NCBI RefSeq assembly: GCF_003113265.1
Contig: NZ_PUIV01000033.1
Span: 1 to 42,428 of the forward strand
Direction of reading: 5' to 3'
Origin: Methylosinus sporium
GTDB lineage: Bacteria > Pseudomonadota > Alphaproteobacteria > Rhizobiales > Beijerinckiaceae
Length of the DNA: 42,428 bases
Made by a program: the position numbers and the translations under genes. This document shows positions 17,437 through 25,628 of this stretch, piece by piece. The number at the start of each line of letters is the position of its first letter. Positions within the stretch are counted from its first letter, which is position 1. The notes beneath the pieces are model-generated. The model searched no databases. It saw nothing but the letters and a program-made list of their open reading frames with translations, and was not told the DNA's origin.

Positions 17437-18038
17437 ATCGCATTCTCGCCATTCATCCAGGCGCCGCCTATCACTGCGAAACTCTGGAGGCGCCGCGCTA
17501 TGCGCATCTCTTCGACGCACTCGCCCGGCCGGAGGAACTCGGCGTCGTCGATCTGACGCGCTTCGACATCGTTCTCGCGCCATGCCGAACGCCCGCGAGC
17601 CGGCTCGCGCCGCATCGCGCGCGTCTCAACGCCTATCTGGACGCCGGCGGCGCGATCGTGGCTATGGGCGAGACCGATCAGCATTTGTGGCTGCCATCGA
17701 TCCGCTTCACCAGCGTTCCGACCAATTATTGGTGGTGGCTCGAGCCCGGCGCGAGCCTCGGCCTGTCGATCGCCGATCCTGCCCATCCGCTGTTCGCGCG
17801 CATCGGCGCGAGCGATATCGCCTGGCATTTGCACGGCGTCTTCGCGCCGCCAGAAGGCGCGCGCTCGCTCATCGACGACGCCGAGGGACGCTCTGTTCTC
17901 TACGTCGATGCGGCGACGACGAAGGGGCGCATTCTGGCGACGAGCCTCGATCCTTTCTATCACCACGGATCGCATTTCATGCCGGCGGCGACGCGCTTTC
18001 TCGATGGCTTCCTGCCCTGGCTGAAAGAGGAGTTCTGA
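17433..18038 (+). CDS. Unknown protein, possible glutamine-amidotransferase/ThuA-like fold, paralogue of previous gene
   Basis: 201 residues from ATG 17433, which overlaps the preceding stop (ATGA 17433-17436); an earlier in-frame start at 17415 is less likely. It starts MNRILAIHPGAAYHC, has VDLTRFDIVLAPCRTPA and LNAYLDAGGAIVAMGETDQH, a flavodoxin/amidotransferase-like alternation of strand and helix, then a Trp/Tyr-rich stretch TNYWWWLEPG and a final DPFYHHGSHFMPAATRFLDGF. The three closely spaced histidines near the end (YHHGSH) plus AYHC near the start are candidate metal ligands (inference). No nucleophile-elbow cysteine. Cytoplasmic by lack of signal. I cannot name a function; context points to handling of the imported iron complex. 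Confidence 0.7.
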   Translation: MNRILAIHPGAAYHCETLEAPRYAHLFDALARPEELGVVDLTRFDIVLAPCRTPASRLAPHRARLNAYLDAGGAIVAMGETDQHLWLPSIRFTSVPTNYWWWLEPGASLGLSIADPAHPLFARIGASDIAWHLHGVFAPPEGARSLIDDAEGRSVLYVDAATTKGRILATSLDPFYHHGSHFMPAATRFLDGFLPWLKEEF

Positions 18039-18042
18039 ATCG

Positions 18043-18567
18043 ATGACCGATGATACGCTGACGGTGCTCGATCACGGCGAACCGATCGCGATCTCCTTTG
18101 CGGATATTCTCAAATATCATGGGCGCAGCTTCATCGGCGGCGCGGCGCATGGCTTCAAGGCGATGCAGCGCGCCTTTCCGCTGCTCTGCGCCGACGGTCG
18201 GCCAGAGCGCTACGAGCTGACGATCGCCACCGCCTTTCCGGGCCCCGGCGGCCGCGACGCGATCGAGATGACGACCCGCGCCTTCACCGGCGGACGCTAC
18301 ACGGTGGATCTCGACCTCGGCGGCCCAGACGTCATCGAGAGTCCGCGCGGCCGCTACTTCTTCCGCTTCTCCTATCGCGACGCGAGCGTCGACGTGACAT
18401 TGCGCGAGGGCGTGGTGCGCGCGGAATTCATCGAGCTCTCCCGCCGCGGCGCCGTGACGCCGCAGGAAAGAGAGCGGCTCGAATGGCTGAAGCAGGACAT
18501 GGCCGAACGCCTGATGAGCCTGCCTCCGGAAGAGGCCTATGACACGGTGGCGCCCGCAATTTTGTGA
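18043..18567 (+). CDS. FmdE-like (formylmethanofuran dehydrogenase subunit E family) protein without the usual cysteines
   Basis: 174 residues, starting 4 bp after the previous stop, last gene of the importer operon. Two segments resemble the FmdE/COG2191 domain: KYHGRSFIGGAAHGFKAM, where typical members read HGHxCPGLAxGYR, and GPGGRDAIEMTTRAFTGGRYTVD, where typical members read CxxDAIQxxTGCTxGKGN. The histidine and the DAI(E/Q) core are kept but the cysteines are absent, so cluster or metal binding through them is not possible. The last third (PQERERLEWLKQDMAERL) is helical. FmdE proteins outside methanogens have no settled function and often sit beside metal-related genes. The family call is by eye and moderate; the role is unknown. 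Confidence 0.6.
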   Translation: MTDDTLTVLDHGEPIAISFADILKYHGRSFIGGAAHGFKAMQRAFPLLCADGRPERYELTIATAFPGPGGRDAIEMTTRAFTGGRYTVDLDLGGPDVIESPRGRYFFRFSYRDASVDVTLREGVVRAEFIELSRRGAVTPQERERLEWLKQDMAERLMSLPPEEAYDTVAPAIL

Positions 18568-18592
18568 TCGACTCGGACAAAGCGAGGTCAAA

Positions 18593-18624
18593 AAAGAAGG
18601 CGGGCCCGACGACCCGCCTTCTTT
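18593..18624. terminator. Bidirectional intrinsic terminator between convergent operons
   Basis: AAAGAAGGCGGG (18593-18604) and CCCGCCTTCTTT (18613-18624) form a perfect 12-bp stem with an 8-nt loop. On the minus strand it runs into TTTTTT-GAC, ending the siderophore locus; on the plus strand a weaker CTTTCGTTC follows for the importer operon. Confidence 0.9.
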
Positions 18625-18645
18625 CGTTCGGTCGGTCTCTCTTTT

Positions 18646-20835
18646 TTAGAATTCATGCGTGAGCTTGATCACGAAATTGCGTCCGGGCTCGAGCAAAGGA
18701 TTCGTGACGCTGCGGCCATAGGAGACATTGGCGAAAGTCGCAGCATCCACATAAGCCGTGTCGAACACATTCTCGAGGCCGATACTGAGCCGCGTGTCGC
18801 CGAGCCGCGGCGAGACCAGCACGCCGAGATCGACGCTCGAATAAAGATTCAGCGTCACATAGCCGGACGTCCTATATTCCTGCGTCGTGTCGATGCGCGT
18901 CTTGGCGGCGGCGGCGTTGAGGACCGCCTGCAGCGAATAGCCGGCTCCGGGCGGCGCGATCTGAGCGCCGAAGCGCGCGCGGAACGGCGCGATATAAGGC
19001 AGGGGCCGCCCGGTCGTCGTATTCGTGCCTTCGAGCACGGTGAAATTACCGAAAAAGCCGAGCTCCGGCGTCGCCTGCCAGCGTCCTTCGAGCTCCACGC
19101 CGTCGATCTCGGCGCGGCCCACATTCTGGCTCTGCGTGTAGGTGGACGCGCCCATATATGTCACCGACTGCGTTTGCAGGAGGTTTTGATAGACGCTGTG
19201 GAATCCCGTGATGCTCGCCGTCGCCTCCGCGACATGGAGCCGAAGGCCGCCTTCATAGGTCACGCCGGTCTCCGGCTGCAGATTGGGATTCGGCAATGAG
19301 GTGGCCGTCGAATTGAACAGCTCGGCGTTGGTGGGGTGGCGGAAGGCCGTGGAGACATTGCCGACGACGTCGAGAGCGGGCGTGACGCGCAGCACGGCGC
19401 CGATGCTGCCCGTCGGCGCCAGCCGATCGGTGTCGCTATTGGCGATATAGGCGGGCAGCAGCGCGGAGGAGGCCAGCGGCGACAGACGCGTGCGTGTGTT
19501 GAAGTAATCGAGCCGCCCCCCAGCGGAAATGGTGATCGCTTCGATGGGCGTCCATTCGTGCAGCATGAAAATGCCGCCATTCGTCTGGAACGACTCCGGT
19601 ACGGATTGCGTGAGCGGCGAATATTTCAGCGCCGTCACCACGCCGTTGGACAGCGTCGCGGTGACAGAAGTTCCGAGACTGCCGGGACGCCGCTCGTAGA
19701 AGGCGTCGCCGCCGAATTTCGAGACCACCGAGCCCAGGCGGTCGATCGACCAGGGCGCGACGGCGAGCACGCGTCCGCCGAAAACGATCGGCCCGATCAC
19801 ATGGCTGTCCGAAAATACCGTCTGCCGCGCGCTGGTCGTGTTGATCGTCGCGAGATGCGTGTCGAAATAGTTCACATAGGCGGACGCTTCGACATGGGAA
19901 ATGAGGCCGCCGGCGAAATCGCCGGAATAAGAGAGACGGCCCATCAGCAGCTCATTGGGGCTCTGCCGCACATTGAGGAACGGATATCCCGGCGCGCCGC
20001 CGACGCCGCCGGCGCGCCCGTCGGTCTCGACATAGCCGCGGAAGCTCGCCTCAAAATGCTGATCCGCAGTCGGCGAATAGCCGAGCGTGAAATTGCCGCC
20101 GATGCTCCGATAATCGCCGTTGCGCGCTTCCCCCATCGGCGTCTGGTAAGAGAGCCCCTTGCGCCCCGCCAATCCGCCCCGCACGGAGAATCCGTCGCCG
20201 GCGCCCTCGACCCATCCATAGCTATTGAGGGAGGTCGCCGCGCTTCCATAGCCGAAGGAGGCGCCGCCGCGTCGGAATTGGAACGGCCCTTCGACATTGC
20301 TCGACGTCTGTCTGGTGACGACATTCACGAGGCCGGTGAGCGCGTCGCTGCCATAGAGCACGGAAGCCGGCCCGCGGATCACCTCGACCTGCTCTATCTC
20401 CTCCGGCGCGAAATAATTCAGCTGCAGCGTGTTGCGTCCATGCAGGCGATCGCCGTCGACATAGAGCGGCGAGCGCATGGTGTTGGAGCTGAACCCGCGC
20501 AGATAGATTTGTCCGCCGATTCCACCGGCGCGGGCGATGGCGACGCCCGGCGCCTGCGCGAGTATCTCCATCAGACCCGTCGGGTTGGTGAGCTCGATCT
20601 GCTGCCGATCGACGACGGAGATCGTCTGCGTGATCTGCTTCAGGCTCTGCGCCTCTGCGGGCGCTGGCCCCATAGGACCGACGATCGCCTTTCGCGATTT
20701 TCCATCGCCGTCTTTCGCCGGCTGCGCCGAAATATCGATCACGGGCAAAGCCTCCTGCGCCAGAGCCGAGGCGGAGGCAAGCGACAGCAGAGCCGCCGTC
20801 ACGGCTGTCGAGGACACTCGAATAGAGCGCGACAT
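18646..20835 (-). CDS. TonB-dependent outer-membrane receptor (iron complex/haem-type)
   Basis: 729 residues with a cleavable signal (TAALLSLASASALAQ) followed by a TonB-box-like segment EALPVIDISAQ. The plug domain reads TNPTGLMEILAQAPGVAI, GGQIYLRGFSS, PLYVDGDRLHGRN and EEIEQVEVIRGPASVLYGSDALTGLVNVVTR-type plug end; the 22-strand barrel runs to a C-terminal phenylalanine (KLTHEF), as needed for outer-membrane insertion. The plug style is that of the haemoglobin/haem/siderophore receptor groups. AAGGAGAT precedes the ATG. It is the last gene of the minus-strand siderophore run, 179 bp downstream of entA, and meets the importer operon at a terminator. Likely a second ferric-siderophore receptor; haem is the alternative. 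Confidence 0.92.
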   Translation of the reverse strand: MSRSIRVSSTAVTAALLSLASASALAQEALPVIDISAQPAKDGDGKSRKAIVGPMGPAPAEAQSLKQITQTISVVDRQQIELTNPTGLMEILAQAPGVAIARAGGIGGQIYLRGFSSNTMRSPLYVDGDRLHGRNTLQLNYFAPEEIEQVEVIRGPASVLYGSDALTGLVNVVTRQTSSNVEGPFQFRRGGASFGYGSAATSLNSYGWVEGAGDGFSVRGGLAGRKGLSYQTPMGEARNGDYRSIGGNFTLGYSPTADQHFEASFRGYVETDGRAGGVGGAPGYPFLNVRQSPNELLMGRLSYSGDFAGGLISHVEASAYVNYFDTHLATINTTSARQTVFSDSHVIGPIVFGGRVLAVAPWSIDRLGSVVSKFGGDAFYERRPGSLGTSVTATLSNGVVTALKYSPLTQSVPESFQTNGGIFMLHEWTPIEAITISAGGRLDYFNTRTRLSPLASSALLPAYIANSDTDRLAPTGSIGAVLRVTPALDVVGNVSTAFRHPTNAELFNSTATSLPNPNLQPETGVTYEGGLRLHVAEATASITGFHSVYQNLLQTQSVTYMGASTYTQSQNVGRAEIDGVELEGRWQATPELGFFGNFTVLEGTNTTTGRPLPYIAPFRARFGAQIAPPGAGYSLQAVLNAAAAKTRIDTTQEYRTSGYVTLNLYSSVDLGVLVSPRLGDTRLSIGLENVFDTAYVDAATFANVSYGRSVTNPLLEPGRNFVIKLTHEF

Positions 20836-21014
20836 GAGATCTCCTTGCTCAACTGAATCTGATAGCGACGATTACGTGCCGCAGAGGAGTCGAACAAGTT
20901 CAGTGGCGTGTAATCATTCCAGCAAAGGCCCATATCTCCCGTCGATTGGAAATGTTCGCGCATATTTGCGCTTCAGGCGTGTGATCCGAGCGCGCCGCGC
21001 GCGACTTCGAGACT

Positions 21015-21785
21015 CTATGCCGTCAATGCGGCGCCGCCGTCGACGACGATGTCCTGCATGACGATGTGGCTCGCGAGATCCGACGCCAGAAAGGCGATGA
21101 CATTGGCGATCTCCTGCGGCGTCGCGATCTTGCCGAGCGGAACGCCGAGCTTGAAAGTCTCGGGATTGCCGGCAATGACGCGCTGCTCGGCGTCCGGCGC
21201 GCGCCACATGGAGCGCTGCATGGGCGTATCGGTCGAGCCGGGAGAGACGAGATTGCAGCGCACCCCGAAGGGCGCGAGCTCCAGCGCGACGCAATGCGTC
21301 AGGCTGGCGAGCGCGGCTTTCGACGCGCAATAGGCCGCCATCGACAGGCGCGGAACATGCGCCGCATTGGAGCCGACCGTCACCACGGCGCCGGAGCGCT
21401 GGCGCTTGAATTGAGCGATCGTGTGGCGGAGCAGATGAAAGGCGCCCGAGACATTGACGTCGAAAGAGGCGCGCCAATCCTCGAGGCTCACCTCCTCCGT
21501 CGCGCCGAGCCGCAGAATTCCCGCCGCGTTGACGAGCACATCCAGCCGTCCCGATTCGTCCAGCAGATGCGCGCAGGCGCGCTCCGCCTGCGCGTGATCG
21601 GCGATATCGACGATGAGCGTGCGAAAGGGATAGCGCGCTTCGGCGAACGCTTTGTCCAGCCCGACGACATTCGCGCCGAGCGCGACGAATGTCGTCGCAG
21701 CGCAAAGGCCGATCCCCTGCCCCGCGCCCGTCACCCAGACGCGCTTGCCCGTGAAATCCATCTGCAGACCCAGCGCCGAATTCAT
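21015..21785 (-). CDS. entA: 2,3-dihydro-2,3-dihydroxybenzoate dehydrogenase
   Basis: A 256-residue short-chain dehydrogenase that oxidises 2,3-dihydro-DHB to 2,3-dihydroxybenzoate with NAD+. It matches EntA along its length: Rossmann motif KRVWVTGAGQGIG, LVNAAGILRLGAT, catalytic SNAAHVPRLSMAAYCASKAA with Tyr-x-x-x-Lys, and RCNLVSPGSTDTPMQRSMW plus SHIVMQDIVVDGG at the end. The ATG at 21785 has AAAGGAGG six bases upstream, so eight residues precede the usual MDF(T/S)GK start. It is 28 bp after entB. Confidence 0.97.
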   Translation of the reverse strand: MNSALGLQMDFTGKRVWVTGAGQGIGLCAATTFVALGANVVGLDKAFAEARYPFRTLIVDIADHAQAERACAHLLDESGRLDVLVNAAGILRLGATEEVSLEDWRASFDVNVSGAFHLLRHTIAQFKRQRSGAVVTVGSNAAHVPRLSMAAYCASKAALASLTHCVALELAPFGVRCNLVSPGSTDTPMQRSMWRAPDAEQRVIAGNPETFKLGVPLGKIATPQEIANVIAFLASDLASHIVMQDIVVDGGAALTA

Positions 21786-21813
21786 CTCGCGCCTCCTTTC
21801 CCGACGATGATCG

Positions 21814-22683
21814 TCACGCCGCGGAGAGCTTGCGCTCGATCAGCGCCCACCAGCCTTCGAGCGTCGGATTGTCGGCGAGGTCGACGAAGCCGACATCGAC
21901 GCCGAGCTTGCGCCATTCCGTCACCAGCGTCATGACGCGTACCGAATCGAGACCGTAATTGATTAGATTTTCATTGGGATCGAAAATCTCCCCATCGAGG
22001 GAAATGAGCGTTCGCACGCGCGCCTCCACCGCTGCGCGCGTCAGCGGCGACGCGGGCGCGCGGATCAACGCATCCGTTCCGACGACGCCGCCGCAGCGGC
22101 CGGCGACATATCGCAAGGTCATGTCGTGGTCCTCCGGCGAAAAATCGGCGATGGCGTCGCCGACGACGAAGGTCTCGAAATCGCGCATGAAGGCGTCGAG
22201 CGCCGTCGCGAGGCATCCGATATGCCCATAGACGCCGCAGATCACCAGCTGATCGCGGCCCCACTCTCTGATCATCGTTTCGAGCGGCGAACGCTGGAAG
22301 GCGCTGTAGCGCCATTTCACGAGCACCGTATCGTCGCTGTCAGGCGACAGCGCCGCGGCTATGTCCTTCAGCTGCGGATGCGCGTTCAGCCCCGGCCCCC
22401 ACATATCGTTCAGCAGGCCGCGATCCTTCGGGCTCTGGTCGATCGGCTGGGCCGTGTAGACGACCGGAACGCCGCGCGATTTGCAGAAGGCGCGCAGCGC
22501 CGCGATATTGGCGACGAGCTGCGCGACGAGCGGACTCTCCTCGCCGAAGAAATGCAGGAAATAATCCTGCATGTCGTGAATGAGCAGCACCGCGCGGTTC
22601 GGCGCGAAGGTCCAGCCGACCTTGTTCTTCGGGAAATCCTCGGGCCGCGGCAGGGGATAGGTCGGAAGCCGGGGAATGGCCAT
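21814..22683 (-). CDS. entB: Isochorismatase with C-terminal aryl carrier protein
   Basis: 289 residues, two domains. Residues 1-200 are the isochorismatase that releases pyruvate from isochorismate: start MAIPRLPTYPLP, catalytic Asp region LLIHDMQDYF, and VKWRYSAF with GVYGHIGCLATALDAFM. Residues ~210-289 are the aryl carrier domain with the phosphopantetheine serine in INYGLDSVRVM; it carries the dihydroxybenzoyl thioester to the NRPS. ATG 22683 is chosen over an upstream ATG because it has GAGGAAAC before it and gives the conserved MAIP start. The carrier needs a phosphopantetheinyl transferase that is not in this window. Confidence 0.97.
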   Translation of the reverse strand: MAIPRLPTYPLPRPEDFPKNKVGWTFAPNRAVLLIHDMQDYFLHFFGEESPLVAQLVANIAALRAFCKSRGVPVVYTAQPIDQSPKDRGLLNDMWGPGLNAHPQLKDIAAALSPDSDDTVLVKWRYSAFQRSPLETMIREWGRDQLVICGVYGHIGCLATALDAFMRDFETFVVGDAIADFSPEDHDMTLRYVAGRCGGVVGTDALIRAPASPLTRAAVEARVRTLISLDGEIFDPNENLINYGLDSVRVMTLVTEWRKLGVDVGFVDLADNPTLEGWWALIERKLSAA

Positions 22684-22703
22684 TGTCGTTTCCTCTTCGA
22701 GTG

Positions 22704-24320
22704 TCAATGCGCCGGTCTGCTCGCGACGAGATCGCGCAGCGCGCGCTTGTCGATCTTGCCGGCGGCGGTGACCGGCAGCCGCTCGAGAAATTCGAATCGA
22801 TCCGGCAGCTTGAATTCCGCGACGCCGAGCGCGCGCAAATGCTTGCGCAACGCGAGCGGCCGCACATCGCCGCGCGCCACGACACAGGCGCAGCTCTTCT
22901 CGCCCATCAGCGCGTCGGGTGTCGCGACCAGCGCGGCGTCGGCGATTTGGGCGTGGGTCAGCAGCAGATTCTCGAGCTCCTCGGCCGCAAATTTCTCGCC
23001 GCCGCGATTGATCTGATCCTTCTTGCGCCCGACGACTTGAATATGTCCCGTCTCGGTCATGCGCACGAGATCGCCGGAGCGATAGAAGCCCTCGGCGTCG
23101 AAGGCGCGCGCGTTCTCCTCGGCGGCGCGGTGATAGCCGCGGAACGTATAGGGTCCGCGCGTCAGCAATTCGCCGATCTCGCCGGAGCCGACGGGCGCGC
23201 CCTGCGGATCAACGATCTTCACCTCGTCATCCTCGCACATGGGCCGTCCCTGCGTCGTGAAGATCGTCTCCTCGTCATCGTCGAGGCGCGTATAGTTCAC
23301 CAGCCCTTCGGCCATGCCGAACACTTGCTGCAAGCGGCAGCCGAGCGTCGCGGGAATGCGCCGCGCGACCGTTTCGCCGAGCCGTGCGCCGCCGACCTGC
23401 AGCAGGCGCAGGCTCGAAAGCGGCGCCTCGTCGGCCGCGGCCTCCAGCCAGAGCATGGCGATCGGCGGCGCGACGGCGGCGATGTCGACGCCATGGCGGC
23501 GGATGAGATCGAAGCAGACGGATGGGCTCGGGTCCGGCGCCAGCACGACCGTTCCGCCCATGTGAAACACGCCGAGCGCGCCCGGCGAGCTGAGCGGAAA
23601 ATTATGCGGCGCCGGCAACGCGCAGAGATAGCGGCTCTTCTCTGTCAGCCCGCAAATCTCCGCGCTGCGGCGCAGGCTGTAGTAATAATCGTCATGCGTG
23701 CGCGGGATGAGCTTTGGCGCTCCCGTGCTGCCGCCCGACAATTGCAGAAAGGCGACCTCTCCCGGCGCGGAGCCGCGCAACTCGCTGGCCGAGACGTCGT
23801 AGCGACGCTCAGCGAAAGGCGCGAGGCTTTCCGCATAAGACGTCTCGCCGAGAATCTGCACGACGCGCAGCGCCGGAATGGCGATCTGCAAGGCTTCGAC
23901 ATAAGCGCCATTCGCGAACAGCGGATGGCGCGCGCAAGCGATGAGCAGGGCGGGCCGTATCTGCTCCGCATAGGCCGACAGCTCGAGGCGATTATGGCTG
24001 AACAGCGCATTGACTGGCACGACGCCGATTTTCAGCAGAGCGAAGAACACCGCGTAGAATTCGGCGACATTCGGGAGTTGCACGAGCGCCGTGTCGCCGG
24101 CGCGCAGGCCCTGGCGCGAGAAGCCTATGGCGAGGCTCGTCGACCATGCGTCGAGCTCTGCGTAGCTGAAGCGGCGCTCGCCGCAGATGATCGCCGTGGC
24201 GTCGGGGGCGATCTCCAGCCGCTTCGTGAGGAGAACGGTCAGAGGCTCGCCGCGCCAATAGCCTTTCTCGCGATAGCGGCGCACGAGATCTTCGGGCCAG
24301 GGAGTGAAATCGACGCTCAT
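22704..24320 (-). CDS. entE: 2,3-dihydroxybenzoate-AMP ligase
   Basis: 538 residues. Stand-alone adenylating enzyme that activates 2,3-dihydroxybenzoate with ATP and loads it on the aryl carrier of EntB. Landmarks: FTPWPEDLVRRYREKGYW at the start, the A3 loop LSGGSTGAPKLIPRTHDDY near residue 190, a DHB-pocket segment LPAPHNFPLSSPG near 240, the A7/A8 region YRSGDLV ... GRKKDQINRGGEKFAAEE, and the A10 lysine in PVTAAGKIDKRAL. The ATG at 24320 overlaps the entC stop (ATGA 24317-24320); a longer ORF to 24485 would overlap entC and is rejected. entB follows 20 bp later. Confidence 0.97.
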   Translation of the reverse strand: MSVDFTPWPEDLVRRYREKGYWRGEPLTVLLTKRLEIAPDATAIICGERRFSYAELDAWSTSLAIGFSRQGLRAGDTALVQLPNVAEFYAVFFALLKIGVVPVNALFSHNRLELSAYAEQIRPALLIACARHPLFANGAYVEALQIAIPALRVVQILGETSYAESLAPFAERRYDVSASELRGSAPGEVAFLQLSGGSTGAPKLIPRTHDDYYYSLRRSAEICGLTEKSRYLCALPAPHNFPLSSPGALGVFHMGGTVVLAPDPSPSVCFDLIRRHGVDIAAVAPPIAMLWLEAAADEAPLSSLRLLQVGGARLGETVARRIPATLGCRLQQVFGMAEGLVNYTRLDDDEETIFTTQGRPMCEDDEVKIVDPQGAPVGSGEIGELLTRGPYTFRGYHRAAEENARAFDAEGFYRSGDLVRMTETGHIQVVGRKKDQINRGGEKFAAEELENLLLTHAQIADAALVATPDALMGEKSCACVVARGDVRPLALRKHLRALGVAEFKLPDRFEFLERLPVTAAGKIDKRALRDLVASRPAH

Positions 24321-25504
24321 TGCACGATCCCCCGCTCGACGCCGAAAGCGCGCAGCATGGTGGCGAGCTTGGCTTCGGTCTCCGCCCATTCGGCGCGCGG
24401 ATCGGAGGCCTCGACGATCCCCGCTCCGGCGAACAGGCGCACGACCATCTCGTTCACCGTGCCGCAACGAATGGCGATCGCCCATTCGCCGTCGCCGCTC
24501 TCATCGCACCAGCCGACGATTCCGGCGAAGAATCCGCGATCGAAAGGCTCCAGCCGCTCGATCAACATGCGCGCCTGCGCGGTCGGCGACCCGCATATGG
24601 CCGGCGTCGGATGCAGCAGGCTCGCGAGCTGCAGAGCGGAGAGACGCCCGTCGGCGAGCTCGCCGGAGATAGCGGTGGAAAGATGCCACATGGTCGGCGT
24701 GTTCATCAGCGCCGGCTCGTCCGGAATGCGCAGCTCGGCGCAGAGCGGCTCGAGCAGACGGCGGATTTCGTCGATCACCAGCCTATGCTCGAAATTGTCC
24801 TTGCTCGATTGCAGGAGACAACGCCCGACGTGCGCGTCCTCTTCCGGTTCTGCGACGCGCTTCGCCGAGCCCGCCAATGGATTGGAGCGGATGGAGCCGC
24901 CGATCTTGCGGATCAGCAACTCGGGGCTCGCGCCGAGCAGAACGCCGCCGTCGGGCAGCGGCGCGTGGAAATGATAGCCGGCGGGATTCTGCCGCCGCAG
25001 AATTTCGAGAATCGCGACGGCGTCGACGCGCTCGGCGAATTCGATCTCGAGAATGCGCGACAGCACCGCCTTGCGCGCATGGCCGTCACGAAAATTGGCG
25101 ACGGCCTGGGCGACGGCCTCCTCGAAACCGCTCTGTCCCGGCACGCTGCGATACCAGAGCGCGGGAACACTGGCCTTCGCCTCTGGCGCGCTCGTCGCCA
25201 TGCGCGGCGCGCTGATGCGATGCGTCTTCGGCGCGAAAAGGAAGGAGGGCTGACGCGAGTCGAAGGGGATCGCGCCGACGACGATCGGGTTGTCCTGTCC
25301 CGCGCGACGCGCTCTCGCCAGCGCAGCGTCGACCGCCGCCTGCAGAACGCTGTCTGCGCCCCCGCCGCCGACGGCGGGCGTGCGTATTCGCTCGAAAACG
25401 CCATAGGCCTCTATGGCGAAATGGGGCGAGCTGAACAGAAACGACGGCTTTTCGGCCTGCGTCGAAATCTCTCTAGAAGGTCTCTCTGCGACAATCGCGT
25501 CCAT
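24317..25504 (-). CDS. entC: Isochorismate synthase
   Basis: 395 residues, matching EntC of E. coli (391) throughout. It converts chorismate to isochorismate, the first committed step of 2,3-dihydroxybenzoate synthesis. Visible: NPIVVGAIPFDSRQPSFLF, the general-base lysine in HARKAVLSRILEI, LPDGGVLLGASPELLIRK with the catalytic glutamate, SNPLAGSAKR, MWHLSTAISG, LLHPTPAICGSP and the Mg-binding GIVGWCDESGDGEW with RLFAGAGIV. Start placed at ATG 25504 (MDAIVAERP), with AAAGGAGC eight bases before it. A much longer open frame upstream runs into the exporter gene and is a shadow. 124 bp separate it from the exporter gene. Confidence 0.97.
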   Translation of the reverse strand: MDAIVAERPSREISTQAEKPSFLFSSPHFAIEAYGVFERIRTPAVGGGGADSVLQAAVDAALARARRAGQDNPIVVGAIPFDSRQPSFLFAPKTHRISAPRMATSAPEAKASVPALWYRSVPGQSGFEEAVAQAVANFRDGHARKAVLSRILEIEFAERVDAVAILEILRRQNPAGYHFHAPLPDGGVLLGASPELLIRKIGGSIRSNPLAGSAKRVAEPEEDAHVGRCLLQSSKDNFEHRLVIDEIRRLLEPLCAELRIPDEPALMNTPTMWHLSTAISGELADGRLSALQLASLLHPTPAICGSPTAQARMLIERLEPFDRGFFAGIVGWCDESGDGEWAIAIRCGTVNEMVVRLFAGAGIVEASDPRAEWAETEAKLATMLRAFGVERGIVQ

Positions 25505-25628
25505 CGGAGCGCTCCTTTGTGGACGAATGAAAATCGGTCGAGCGGGACGCGCGCTCCCGGCCGCAGCGGCGGACGCCGTCGCGTTTGGAAAGAAAAGCGG
25601 TCCCTCGTTTGGTTCTGGGCGTCGCGCC

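Noticed and set aside
13927-20835. Lanthanide (lut) or methanobactin uptake locus
   Set aside because: The permease is FecCD type, no methanobactin precursor or lanmodulin-like gene is present, and the receptor style is iron/haem-like.
22683-24974. 763-codon plus-strand open frame across entE/entC
   Set aside because: Shadow of entE and entC; Arg/Ala/Gln-rich low-information sequence without motifs.
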